From CAZVFX01 sp964626565 (lineage in GTDB: Bacteria > Myxococcota_A > UBA9042 > CAIXZC01), in NCBI GenBank assembly GCA_964626565.1, contig CAZVFX010000022.1, positions 1 through 64,000 on the forward strand: a DNA stretch of 64,000 nucleotides. Direction: 5' to 3'. The notes beneath the pieces are model-generated. The model searched no databases. It was not told the DNA's origin and was given only the letters and a program-made list of their open reading frames with translations. A program made the translations under genes and the position numbers. Shown piece after piece: positions 8,479-21,700 of the stretch (positions within the stretch are counted from its first letter, which is position 1; every line of letters starts with the position of its first letter).

Positions 8479-9627
8479 ATGAGCACCGCGGATCGGATGA
8501 CCGACTTCACCTCGTTCATCGTCATGGACGTGATGGAGGCGGCGTTCGAGTTGGAAAGAAAAGGGATTGACGTGGTGCACCTCGAGGTGGGAGAGCCCAA
8601 CTTCCCGCTGCCGCCCCCGGTGGATGCTGCAATCAGAAAGGCCCTCGCCGACGGCGAGACACACTACACTCACAGCATGGGAATCAGGCCGCTGCGGGAA
8701 GCCATAGCCAGGCGCTATCACGACAAATACGGCGTCGAAGTTTCCCCGGAACGGATTTGCGTCACGACCGGCAGTTCAGCCGCGTTCCTCATGCTTTTTG
8801 GAGCCCTGATCAACCCCGGAGACGGGGTGGCCATGTCGGACCCGGGTTACGCCTGCTACCCAAACTTCATCCGCTTCGTCAACGGCCGGCCTGTCTTTGT
8901 TCCCATCTGCGAGGAAGACGGCTTTCAACTGACTCCCCGGGTACTTGAGAACAGCGATCTCGAAGGCGCGGACACGTTCATAATTTCGTCCCCCGCAAAT
9001 CCCACCGGCACCCTGACCGGCCGCGCCACCTACCAGTGGATTCTTGACCGCGGACACACCCTGGTCTCCGACGAACTCTACCATGACCTGAGATATGGTG
9101 ATGCCGAACAGTTCACCGCCTTGGCGGTGAGCAACGACGCTTACGTGGTGGACGGATTTTCCAAGCGGTACGCCATGACCGGCTGCCGGCTGGGTTGGAT
9201 GGTGGTGCCCCAGGAAATGGTGAGGCCCATCAACCGGCTGGCCCAGAATCTCTACATTTCAGCCCCGACACCATCACAATACGGCGGACTGGCCGCGCTT
9301 GCCGAGGGGGACGAGTACGTCGCCCGGATGCGGGACGAATACCAGCGCCGACACGACGTACTTATTGATGGGCTGAAGAAGCTGGGGTTCAAGATCTCTT
9401 TCAAGCCCCAGGGAGCCTTTTACGTGTTCGCCGACATTTCCAACTTCTCCGACGACTCATACGAGTTCTGCCTGGCAATGCTCAACCAAGCCCACGTCGC
9501 CACCACCCCGGGGGTCGACTTCGGCGCCCATCGCACGAAACGCTACGTCCGCTTTGCTTACACCAGGGAGGTCGAGCGCATCGAAGAAGCCCTCGCACGC
9601 CTGGAGAAGTGGCTTGGCAGGCGATAG
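8479..9627 (+). CDS. PLP-dependent class I/II aminotransferase
   Basis: A fold-type I aminotransferase of 382 residues, in the aspartate/aromatic aminotransferase superfamily. The PLP lysine is K229 in GFSKRYAMTGCRLGW. Other landmarks are the cofactor segment VTTGSSAAF, the SSPANPTG motif and the VSDELYHDL strand, whose Asp contacts the pyridine nitrogen. The C-terminal KRYVRFAYT carries the substrate carboxylate Arg. Substrate cannot be told from sequence. It ends the rightward run and faces the 3' end of the giant gene, with an interspersed inverted repeat between them. Confidence 0.92.
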   Translation: MSTADRMTDFTSFIVMDVMEAAFELERKGIDVVHLEVGEPNFPLPPPVDAAIRKALADGETHYTHSMGIRPLREAIARRYHDKYGVEVSPERICVTTGSSAAFLMLFGALINPGDGVAMSDPGYACYPNFIRFVNGRPVFVPICEEDGFQLTPRVLENSDLEGADTFIISSPANPTGTLTGRATYQWILDRGHTLVSDELYHDLRYGDAEQFTALAVSNDAYVVDGFSKRYAMTGCRLGWMVVPQEMVRPINRLAQNLYISAPTPSQYGGLAALAEGDEYVARMRDEYQRRHDVLIDGLKKLGFKISFKPQGAFYVFADISNFSDDSYEFCLAMLNQAHVATTPGVDFGAHRTKRYVRFAYTREVERIEEALARLEKWLGRR

Positions 9628-9642
9628 CTGATCCGCCTCTTC

Positions 9643-9725
9643 CGTCATCTTGAGCAAAGCCGAAGGATCCCGCCTGTTGCCCGGTTCGGACCCTTCGATT
9701 CCGCTACGCTCCACTCTGGATGACA
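9643..9725. repeat. Interspersed inverted-repeat element (REP-like)
   Basis: The left arm at 9643-9670 (CGTCATCTTGAGCAAAGC then CGAAGGATCC) is mirrored by a right arm at 9688-9725 whose reverse complement begins TGTCATCCAGAGTGGAGCG and ends CGAAGGGTCC. The arms share the consensus GTCATCnnGAGnnnAGC...CGAAGGnTCC, a pattern I associate with small dispersed repeats in many bacterial genomes. It lies between two convergent genes and could form a long hairpin at both transcript ends. Confidence 0.65.
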
Positions 9726-9759
9726 TTGGCTAAGAGCTGAACGCTGACTGCATCGTCTC

Positions 9760-12700
9760 CTACAAATGCCCGGAACTGGCATTCCAGGTCTTGATGATCA
9801 ACCGATACGGTGCGGTGTACACCGCCTGTTCATAGTACATGTCGGTGACGATCCAGTAGGTCCCCGCTGACCATGTGGTCGGGCTCGACCAATTCCAACC
9901 CCACGATTGCTCGTTGTTGGTGGAGTAGCGGCACAGCATCTTCTGGCCGGTGCCGTTTTTGCAGAAGTCGGCCCCTTTGTAGATCATCATGCGCGGGTAG
10001 TTGTTAGGCGACCAGCCGCCGTTCTTATTGTAGTACACCGACACATATGTAGTCCACGGCAGGTTGAATCGGTAGATCTTGTCGTAGTGGCCGTGGGGTT
10101 TGCAGTAAGTGCAGAACCAGCAGTTGCCCCATGCCCAGGAACCGTACGGGCTGAAGTCATCGTGGTCGCCCGCCAGATTGTCGTAGAAGTACTTGGTCTG
10201 GGGGTGGGTGGTGAAGTTGGTCTTGATGTGGTTACCGCAGTAGTCACCCGACTCGTAGCATTCCACCGGGTTGTTGGTCTGGTTTTCGCCGTAGGCGCTG
10301 TCGCACACGCAGTTTCCGCACAGGCTGGTGAAGTCGAACTGGATGGTGTAGTCACCGCTCTGGGTGCTGAAACCGTCCACGTACACCCACCAGTCCTGAC
10401 CCGGAATAAGTTTCTGGGTCAGGCAGCTCCCCTTGCCCAGGTTGCATCCGTCGTCATTGTACCACATATCCGTCCCGCCGCCGCCGCACGAGCCCCTGCG
10501 CATATACAGAATGGAGTCGAAGTTGCCCCAGACCTTGATCTGAAGCTGCATCCCGACGGTGTCGTTCTTGGTGTGGAAGTGATACACCCGGTCCTTGGCC
10601 CAGAAGCCGCCGTTGTTCCCACCGTTCCAATTGAACTCGTTGTTGCCACCGTAGGTGGACCCATAGAAGGTCGCGTCGGAGTCGTTGACGTTGTTGCTGT
10701 CCGGCGGCGAGTAGGTTTCGATAGGCGTAATGCAATCGTCACCGAAGCAGCAGTACCCGCCCTTGGCGCACGGTTTTGCCGTCGAGCAGGTCTGGCACTG
10801 CTGGTTGGATTTGCACAACGCAGTTGGGCAACACGCGGTATCGCTGGTGCACTGGGTGCCGCACTGGTCGCCGAAGCAACTGAACGGGCAGCAGTCCACG
10901 CTGCCGGAATCGAGGCATGAGCCTCCGCCGTTGCAGAAATCGCTGGGGGCGAAGGTGTGGTCGTTGCAGGTCTGACTGCCGCAAATAGTGGATGCGTCCC
11001 AGTAGCGGCACGCTCCCGAACCGTTGCAGACACCGTCGAAGGCGCACGTGGACGTAGCCTGCTGGGGGCAGTCGTTAGTGGGGTCAACTCCGTCGGGTGT
11101 GTTGGTGCACCCGCCCGCGCCGCTGCACACCTGGCAGGTGGGACAATCGCCGTGGGGGTCGGAAAGGTAGCCCACGAAGGTGCACCCGCCCTCGAAGCCG
11201 GGAAGGGAGCAGCTCTCGCAGGTTCCGGCGCACGCGGTGTTGCAGCAGTAGCCGTCCACACAGTTCCCGGAGATGCACTCCTGGGCTGCGCCGCAGGTTT
11301 CTCCGTTTTCCTTCTGGCCCACGCATGCGCCGCCGGAGCAGAAGAAGCCCGAGCAGCAGTGGGAGATATTGGTGCAACTGTTGAGACAACTGTTGCCGGA
11401 GCACGCGTACGGGCAACAGCTCGACTCGCCGCCCTCGACGCAAACACCGCTGCCGTCACAGGTGTCGGCGTTAGCCAACACCCCGTCACTGCACGACTGT
11501 GCGGAGCACACGGTGCCCGCCGGCCACATACGGCAGGCGCCACCGCCGTCACAGTTGCCGTCCTGACCGCAAGTGGAGGCCGCGACCTGATTACACTGGC
11601 CCTTGGGATCCTGTCCTGCACCAACCGACTGGCACCCCGACGCACCGTTGCACGTCTTGCAGGTGCCGCACTCATTGTCCGGGTCCACATTGACCGCCAG
11701 CGGCGTGCATGAACCTTCGCTGCCGCCCACGTCGCAAGCCTGGCAGGTGCCCGAACACGCGCTGTTGCAACAATATCCGTCCACGCACAAGCCGGAAGCA
11801 CAATCGCCGGCCTCGGCGCAAGTGCTGCCGTTGGCCTTTTTGGTCACGCATTCCGAGCCGTTGCAGTAGGAATCGGAGCAGCAGTGTGAATTGGCCGTAC
11901 AGGAGGTGAGGCAGGAAGCCGCACCACACTTGAACGGACAACAGGACTGGGAACCGGAATCGCTGCAGCTCCCGGTGCCGCTGCACACATCCGCGGGATA
12001 ATGGGTCGTACCCACACAGCTCTCGGCTCCGCACTCGATGGCCGAACTCCACTTGCGGCAGGCTCCCGCACCGTCGCACATACCGTCTGTGCCGCAGGAG
12101 GACTGAGCTTGCGCTGCGCAGTGGTTGAGGGGGTCGAGTCCCGTGCCCATGAGCTTGCACGCACCGCCGCCGTTACACGCCTTGCAGGTGCCGCATTCGC
12201 CCTGCGGATCCGCGTTGTTGGGATAGTTTACGCAAACGCCCACAAACCCGGCGAAGTTGCAGCCCCGGCAAGTGCCGGTACAAGTGCTGTCGCAGCACAC
12301 GCCGTCGACGCAGTAACCGGACAGGCACTGGCCGCCTGAGCCACAAACTTCGCCGTTGCCCTTCTTGGGCAGGCAGACACTGGCTGAGCAGTAGAAGCCG
12401 GCCACGCAGTCGTTGTCGGTGGCGCAAGCGTTGGCGCAGCTATTGCCGCTGCACTTGTACGGTACGCAGCTATCCTCTCCGCCGTTGGCGCAGAGGCCGG
12501 AGCCGTTGCACTCGTCCGCATAGTAGATGGTTGCTCCGGAGCAGCTCTGGGGCGCACACTCTGTGCCCATGGCCCACACCCGGCAGTCCCCGGCGCCGTC
12601 GCACAGCCCGTCCTGCCCGCAGGGAGCTTCGGGGAGGCACTGGTCCAGCGGGTCCTGACCTGCGGCCACATTTACGCACGCACCGGAGCCGTTGCACAAG

Positions 12701-15700
12701 CGGCAGGTGCCGCATTCGAACAGCGGGTCGGTGGCGGCCGGAACAAAGCTGCAGGTGCCCAGTAAGCCGACAACGTTGCACGCTTTGCACGTCTCGCCGC
12801 ACGGGGTGTTACAGCAGTACCCGTCGACGCAGTTGCCGCTGGCGCACTGTGAGTCACCCGCACAGGTTTCGCCGTTGGGCTTGGTTTCCACGCAGGTTGT
12901 TCCCACGCAGTAGTTACCCGCACAGCAGTGTGAATCCGACGAGCAACTGGTCCGGCAGGCGTTGCCCAGACAACTGTACGGGCAGCAATCTTCGGAGCCG
13001 GCCTCAGTGCAACTGCCGGTGCCGTTGCAATAGTCGGTATAGTTCAATACATGGTCGGTGCAATTCTGCACCGCGCAGATGGTGGCGTTATTCCACAACT
13101 CGCACTGTCCCGCACCGTCGCAATCACCGTTCAATCCACAAGTGGACTGGGCCTGCTGCGCACAGTCGTTCACCGGGTCCTCGCCCGCACCTACCTTGGT
13201 GCACGCGCCATACCCGTTGCACACGTTGCAAAGCTGGCATTCGTCCTCGGGGTCTGTGTTACCCGCGTAGTTGGTGCACTCGCCTTCCTTGCCCGGCTGT
13301 GCACAACTCCTGCACGTGCCGTTGCACCAGCCGTCGCAACAGTAGCCGTCAACACACTTGCCGCTAGTGCATTCGTTGTCGCCGGCGCAGGTCTGCCCGT
13401 TTGCCTTCTCTGGGAGACATGCGTTGGACTTGCAGTAGCTGTCGGAGCAACAATCCGAGTCGTCCGCACAGGTTGCGCCGCAGTCGTCGCCCTGGCACTT
13501 GTACGGACAGCAGTCGGCGAAGTCGGCGCAGCAGCGGACGTAGGCCGTCGAAACGCCGGCGGTGCACTGTTTGGGAATTGCGCCCATATTGTCCGGATTA
13601 CCCGGCCCGGTCCAGAACGAATCCTCGGCACACTCGGAAATCGTCCACACCCGGGTCGCATCGTAGCCGCACCCGGTGCCCTGGGTTTCCCTGGCTGCCA
13701 GTTCGTCCCAGGTGCACAGGCGGCCGCCCCGTGCGTCGCACGTTGCGTATGCCTCGTCGAAGGTTTTCAATCCGCTGCACGGATCCGACTCGGCGCACAC
13801 CGAATTGGAGCCGAAGAGATCGGGCCAACCCAGCGCCTCGCAGGTGGAAGGCGAACCGGCGCACACGCCGTTGCCGTCGCACCAACTCGGACCAGTGTAT
13901 TCGGAGCCGCCGCAGGACGCGGCGTCGCAAACCGAACCACCCGGCCACTTACGACAGGCCCCAAGACCGTTACACAGGCCGTCGAAGCCACAGTCCGAAA
14001 CCGCCTGGGCGATGCAGTCATCCACCGGGTCCAGGCCCTCGGCCACAAGCTTGCAGACGCCCGCACCGTTGCAGACCCGGCACTCACCACACTCGTCCTC
14101 CGGATCGGAATTGTTGGAGTGGAAGGTGCACTCGCCGAGGTTGCCCACTACGTCGCAGGCCCGGCAGTCGCCCTCGCACAGGGAGTTGCAACAGTACCCG
14201 TCGGCGCAGAAGCCGGACAGGCATTCCACAGCCTCGCTGCAGGTACCGCCGTTGGCCTTCTTCGACGTGCACACGCCGCCGTCGCAATAGTAGCCGGTAA
14301 TACAGTCCGCGTCGGAAGCGCAGGAATTCAGACAGTCATCCCCGTCTGCATTGCACTGGTATGGCGTACAGTCGGTGGTGCCGCCGTCGGCGCACACCCC
14401 GGCCCCGTCGCAACTGTCCGCGGCGTGCAGCAGGTGGTCGAAACAGTAGAGAGCCATACACTCGGTGCCGGAAGCCCACTTGCGGCAGGCGCCACTACCG
14501 TTGCACGCGCCGTCGGTGCCGCAGGTAGTCTGGGCTTGTGCGGGGCAATCGTTGGCCGGGTCGGACCCGTTGCCTACGTTCGCACACGCACCCGCGCCGT
14601 TGCACACCTGGCACTCGGGGCAGTCGTTGTCGGGATCAGCGCCGCCGGCGAGGGCCGAACAGCTACCCTCGTCACCGGCAACGTCGCAAGCCATACACGT
14701 CGAGCCGCAGGCGGTGTCGCAGCAGTAGCCGTCCACGCAGAAACCGGACTGGCACTGGTTGTCGCCCTGACAGGTCTGGCCGTCCGCCTTCTTGGCCAGG
14801 CAGACGTTGGCGCTGCAGTAGTAGCCCGCACAGCAATCGCCGTCGCCGCCACACATGACCGCGCAGCCATCACCGCTGCAGCGATACGGGCAGCAGGACG
14901 AGGAGCCGCTCTCCACGCATCCGCCGGCGCCGTCACACTGGTCGGCAGGGTAGAACGTCTCGCCGCTGCAACTCTGGTCCACGCACACTGTCCCCGACGC
15001 CCACAGGCTGCAAGCGCCGCTGCCGTCGCAGGCGCCATCCTGGTCACAGGTGGACGGGGTTTGAGCCGCACACTCGCCCTTGATGTCGGTATCAGCGTCC
15101 GCATTGGCGCACGCGCCCAGGCCGTCACAAACCAGGCACAGGCCGCACTCGGCCTCCGGGTCAGTGTCAGCCGCGATCAAGGTACACACGCCAGTGCTAC
15201 CCGCCACGTTGCACGCGCGGCAGGCGCCGCCGCAGGCGGTGTTGCAGCAGTACCCGTCCACGCAGAAGCCGGACTGGCACTCGTTGGCTCCGCTGCAGGA
15301 ATTGCCATCGGTCTTCTTGGCCACACAGATGGCGCCGGAGCAGTAGTAGCCTGCCGCGCAGTCTGCGTCACTGCCGCAGGAGGTTTTGCAGCTATCGCCG
15401 CCGCATACATATGGATCGCAAGGTGCGGAACCCGCGTCCGCGCATTGACCCGCGCCGTTGCACAGGTCGGGTGGGTAAACTGTAGAGCCGGAGCAACTCT
15501 GGTCGGTACATTCGGTGGTGACGTCCCAGTAGCCGCACGCCCCCGCACCGCTGCAATTGCCGTTGAGGCCGCAAGAGGTGGAGGCGGAAGCCGCACACTC
15601 ACTCTTCGGGTCGGTTCCCAACGTCGCCGGTTTGCACGTGCCGCCGCCGCTGCAAACCTGGCACAGCGGGCACTCCGCATCGGGGTCGGTGTCGTTGGCA

Positions 15701-18700
15701 AGATTGACACAGGTCCCAGCCAGAGCCGGCTCGTTGCAACCCTGGCACAAGCCACCGCAAGGCGTGGAACAGCACACGCCGTCGGTGCAGAAGCCGGAGG
15801 TACACTGGTTGTCCGCACCGCAAGCGGTGCCGTTGCCAAGCTTGGCGACGCACTGGTTGCCCGCGTTGCAGTAGTAACCGGTAGTGCAGTCGTCGTCATC
15901 AGCACATGAGGACTGGCACGCCTCTCCCGCATCATCACAGGTGTAGGGCTCGCAGCTTGCGAACCCGCCATCGACGCAGATGCCGCTGCCGTTGCAAATA
16001 TCCGGATCCAGCAGGAACCAGCCAACGCAACTCTCTAATCCACACTCGGTGCCCATGGGCCACAGCCGGCACTGTCCCGCACCGTTGCAAGCGCCGTCGA
16101 AGCCGCAGGAGAACTCGGCCGCGGCTGCACAGTCGTTGGCCGGGTCCGCCCCTTCGGCAACAAGCACACAGGCCGGGCCGGCGCCACTGCACACGCTGCA
16201 CTCGAGGCAGTCATTTTCCGGATCGCTGTCAGCCGCATGCGGGGTACACGTCCCCGCAACCAGCGAGCACGATTCGCACGGACCGCTACAGCCGGAATCG
16301 CAGCAGTAACCGTCCACGCAGAAGCCCGATTGACACTCATCGGCAGCCGCGCAGACGGAGCCGTCAGCCTTCTTCGGGATGCAGGCGCCGCCGCTGCAGT
16401 AGTTGCCGGTGCAGCAGTCGCCGTTGTCCGCACACGCGGCCTTGCAGGCACTGGCTGTCTCATTGCACAGATAGGGACAACAGGAAGAGGAGCCGCCGTC
16501 AACGCAACTCCCGGAGCCGTCGCACAGATCCGCAGTGTGATTGTCGCTCACGTCGCACACCGAAACCGCACACACCGTACCGCTTTCCCATTCGCCGCAA
16601 TGGGCATCCCCGTCGCAGTCACCGTCAAACCCGCAAGTCGAGGGCATGCTCTGAGCGCACTCACTCTTCGGGTCGGTCCCGTCTGCCGCCTTGACGCAGA
16701 AGCCGATGCCGTCGCAAACCATGCATAAGCCGCACTCGTGCTCGGGATCGGTTAGCGCGCTGTAAGCCGAGCAGGTACCTTCGGAGCCGGCCTGGCCGCA
16801 CGACTGGCAGGTGCCATCGCACTCCACGTTGCAGCAGTAGCCGTCCACGCAGTAGCCCGATTGGCACTCGTTGGTGCCGGAGCACGGCTGGCCGTCTGCT
16901 TTCTTCGAGACACAGGCGCTGTTGTCGCAGTAGTTGCCCGCGCAGCAGTGGCTGTCGGACGAGCAGGTTGCGCGGCAACTATCGGTACCGCAGGTAAAGG
17001 GACAGCACGACGAGTTGTCGGCACAGCATCGCACATAGGCCTGGCCACTTTCCGCGGTGCACTCCTGGGGCACAGCGCCCAGGTTGCCGGAATCGCCCGG
17101 ACCGGTGTAGTGAGAGTTCTCAGCACACTCAGTGATGGACCAGACGCGCTCGGCGTCATAACCGCAACCGGTGCCCTTGGTTTCGTTGTTGAGAAGTTCC
17201 TGCCAGGTGCAAAGGCGCCCTCCCCGCGCATCGCAGACAGCCGCGGCTTCCGCAAACGTCTTGAGCCCGCTGCACGGATCCGTCTCGGCGCAGATTACCG
17301 CCGAACCGTACAGGTCGGGCCAGCCCAGCCCTTCACAGTCGTTGGCTGCGGTGAGGCAGTCGCCGCTGCCGTCGCAGAAGGAAGGCCCGGAGTGAGCCGT
17401 TCCGGTGCAGGTCGGAGAGGTGCACACAGTGCCCCCACCCCATTGGCGGCACTGGCCGGAGCCGTTGCAGGCGCCGTCCAGGTCGCAGGTGTCGGGATCC
17501 GAGGGATCGCACTCCTCCTTGAGGTCCTGCCCCTCGCTCTGGTTCTTGCACGCACCGGTGCCGTCGCAAACGCTGCACAGTCCGCACTCGTCCTCCGGGT
17601 CCACATCAAGTTTGTAGTTGGTGCAAGCACCTATGCTGGCCACCAGGTCGCAAGCCTCACAGGTTCCCTGGCACGGCGAATCGCAACAGACGCCGTCGGT
17701 ACAATAGCCGGACAGACACTCGATGCCGGCCACGCACGCTTCGCCTACCCCCTTCTTCGGCACGCACACACCGCCGTCGCAGAAGTGGGTGGAGAGGCAG
17801 TCGTCGTCGGTGGCACAGCTACTCTCGCAGCCGGTTCCCGCACCGTTGCACCCGTAGGGTGCGCACGACTCGACCCCTCCGTCAACGCAGGTACCCAGCC
17901 CGTCGCACACATCGGCCAGGTGATTGACGCCGGCGATGCAGTAGCCGTCCAGGCACTCTGTGCCCGCACTCCACATTCGGCAGGCACCGGCGCCGTCGCA
18001 GGTTCCGTCGAGGCCGCACGTCGCCGCCGGGTTCTGGCCGCATTCGTTTACCGGGTCCGCGCCGGAAGCCACCGGCATGCAGGCGTCGACGCCGTTGCAT
18101 ACTCGGCACAAACCGCAATCGTTGGAGAGGTCGGTATTGATGGGCTGAGGTGTACAGACACCGGGGTTGAGCGAGCAGCTCTTACAGATGCCGTCGCAGC
18201 CGGTGTCGCAGCAGTAACCATCAACGCAGAAGTCGGACAGGCACTCTTTGGCCTGGATACAGGTGTCACCATTGTTCTTCTTGGGCACGCACGCGTTGCC
18301 AAGGCAGTAGTGCCCGGCTATGCAGTCTTCATCAGCGTTGCAGGACCCAAGACAGGTAACCCCGTTGCCGGAACAAACGTAAGGCGTACAATCAACGGTG
18401 CCCGAATCAACGCAGTTCCCTGCTCCGTCGCACTGATCGCCGGGGGACTGGATGTTCCCCTCGCAAACGGTGGCGGTGCAGAGGGAGCCGTCAGGCCACA
18501 GACGGCAGGCGCCGGACCCGTCGCAGGTACCGTCCTGACCGCAGGTGGACACGTCGTCAATCGCGCAGTCGCCCTTCAAATCCGCACCCTGGAGCTGCAA
18601 TTCACACGCACCGTTACCGTTGCACTGTTGGCAAAGCGGACATTCCAACTCCGGATCGGTATCGTCCGCATACGGGCCGCAGGTTCCTTCGCTACCCGCC

Positions 18701-21700
18701 AGCGCACAACTCTCGCACGCACCGTCACACGCTTCATCGCAGCAGTAGCCGTCGGTGCAGAAACCGGATGCACACTGGTTGTCTCCACTGCACGCTTCGC
18801 CGCCTTCCTTCTCAGGCACGCACACCTGCCCTTCGCAGTAGTAGCCGGCAATACAGTCCTCATCGGCGCTGCATGAGAACAGACATTCGAATCCATCGGC
18901 GTGGCAGACGTAGGGAGCACAAGACTGGCTCCCCCCATCAACGCATGCCCCGACGCCGTCGCAGAAGTGGGCCAGCTCCTTGGAACCGTCGGCACAGGAT
19001 TGGGCCTGGCACTCGGTGACATCGCTCCACAGGCGACACGCACCCGCGCCGTCACAGCTACCATCCTGGCCGCAAGTGGCTTCTGCCTCGCCGCTGCAAT
19101 CGGCCAGCGGGTCGAGTCCGGCGGTAACGAGCTTGCAAGCACCCGCACCGTTGCACGCTTCGCACAGACCGCACTCATCCTCCGGGTCCGCATCGTTGGC
19201 GTAGAACTGGCAGACACCTTCCTGGCCGGGCACGACGCAAGAAGCGCACGCCGACGCACACCCACTGTCGCAGCACACGCCATCGACACAGATGCCGCTC
19301 AGGCACTCGGCACCGGCGCCGCACGCATCTCCAAGGTCCTTCTTCGGCTGGCAGACGCCGCCGGCGTCGCAATAGTAGCCCGCCGCGCACTGGTCATCGT
19401 CAGCACAAGAGGCGTAACATTCGTCGCCGTTGCAGCTATAAGGCAGACAAGAGGCAGTGCCCCCGTCCGTGCAGCTTCCCGCACCATCGCACTGGTCTTC
19501 GAAATGCACGGTGTTGGCCAGGCAGTGCTGCAACTCGCAGGACGAGCCCGCAACCCACAGGCGGCAGTCGCCGGCGCCGTCGCAGGTACCGTCGAAGCCG
19601 CAATCCTGCTGAGCCGTGAGGGGGCATTGCCCCTTCGGATCTTCACCCGCACCCACGTCTGCACACGCACCCGCGCCGTCACAAACCCGGCACTGGCCGC
19701 AGTTGTTCTCCGGATCCAAACCGTCGGCGTATGGGGTGCAGACACCCGGATTCAGGGAACATGACAGGCAGATATCGGTGCAAGCTGCGTCACAGCAGTA
19801 ACCGTCCACGCAGAACCCGGACTGGCACTCGGCCGCGGCGCCGCAGGTGTCGCCGTCGGGCTTCTTCGCGGTGCATACGCCTGCCGCACAATAGTAGCCG
19901 TCCACGCACTCCCAATCGCCGGCGCAGACAGTAAGGCAGCTCACATTGCCTGAGTCGCAGGTGTACGGATCGCAAGCGGCGCTGCCGCCGTCGACACACG
20001 CACCCGCCCCGTCGCACTTGTCCACAAGCTGGACCAGGTCCTCAGAACAAACCTGAGGCGAACAGATTGTCCCGTCCGCCCACCACCGGCACTCCCCGGC
20101 GCCGTCACAGAATCCGTCGTAGCCGCAGTCAGTGGCGGGCACGCCGGTGCAATCGCCCTTAACGTCCTCGCCGTCCGCCACGTTCTGGCACGCTCCCGCA
20201 CCGTCGCAAACCGCGCATATGCCGCAATCGAACTCCGGGTCGGAATCAGCATCGTGGAATGAGCACGTTCCCTCGAGGCCGGCCACCGCACAGGATTTGC
20301 AATCGCCGGCGCACAGATCGTCACAGCAGTAACCGTCCACGCACATGCCGCTGACGCACTCCACATCGACCGCACAGGTGTCGCCGTTTGGCTTCTTCTC
20401 CACGCACTGGTGCGCGGCATTACAGAAGTAGCCGGCCACACAATCATCGCTGTCGATGCAGAACGTTCGGCAGGCGGTGCCGGCGTCGTTGCACTGGTAA
20501 GGGGAACAGTCGGTGGTGGCGCCGCCCACGCAATCGCCCAGGCCGTCGCACAGAGAGTCCAGCACCTTCACTGCGTCCGCGCAGTGGGCTGACTCGCACA
20601 CCGCTCCCGGTTGCCACAGCGCGCACGCACCGCTGCCGTCGCAAGAACCGTTCTGGTCGCAAGTGTCGACGCCGTCATCGATGCACTCATCCTTCGGGTC
20701 CAGGCCATCCTGAACCACCTTGCACAGACCCGCCCCGTTGCACACTTTACACAGGCCGCACACGTTCTTCGGGTCCTCGTTGTTGGGAACGTAAGTGCAA
20801 GTTCCGATTTGGGGAGCCTGGATGCATGTCTGGCATTTGCCTGAGCAAGGCTCGTTGCAGCACACCCCGTCGGCACAGAAGCCGGACTGGCATTCCGCCG
20901 CGTCACCGCAGCCGGAGCCGTTGGACTTCTTCGGCACGCAACTGCCGCCGCTGCAATAGAAGCCGGCCACACAGTGCGCGTTGTCGCTGCAGTCGGTGCG
21001 GCACTCCACACCCAGATCGTCGCAAACGTAAGGAGAACAGGATACTTCACCGCCCTCATCACAGACACCGGCCCCGTCGCAAGTGTCCGCGGGGTGGTAG
21101 GTTGACACAACGCACATGGCGGCCACGCACACTGAATCGGCCACGTACAAGCGGCAGGCGCCGGCGCCATCACACAGACCGTCCAGGCCGCAAGTAGGTG
21201 CACCTGCGTCCTCACAATCCTCACCCGGGTCTGTCCCTTCCGCGGCCAGACCACATACACCGGCGCCGTCGCAGGCCTCGCACAGCCCGCACTCGTTCTC
21301 CGGGTCGTCTCCCGCACCGATGGGCGTACACGCCCCCGGGTTCAGCGCACAAGACTCGCAGGCACCGTCGCAGAGACTGTTGCAACAGTAGCCGTCCACG
21401 CACATGTCGGACAGGCATTCCCGGTTCTCGCCGCAGGTCTGTCCCTGGGCCTTCTTCGGCTCACAGACATCGCCCACACAATAGTAGCCGAACGCACAGT
21501 CGTTATCGTCGGCGCAGAAGGTGTCGCACGCAGACTCCAGGTCGTTGCAAGTGTAGGGCGCACAACTGGCAGTGCCGCTGTCGGCGCAGAACCCTGAGCC
21601 GTTGCACGTATCCGCCAGATAAAGAGTAGTACCGATACAATACTGGACGTCGCAAACTGTTCCGGCAGGCCAGAAGCGGCAGGCGGACGCACCATCGCAG

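Noticed and set aside
13051..15909. Long open frame (952 codons) on the plus strand inside the giant gene, and many similar ones
   Set aside because: They are antisense shadows. Cys codons TGC/TGT and the GC-rich Gly/Asp codons rarely give stops on the opposite strand, and these frames are low-complexity Ala/Arg/Val-rich with no signals or domains.
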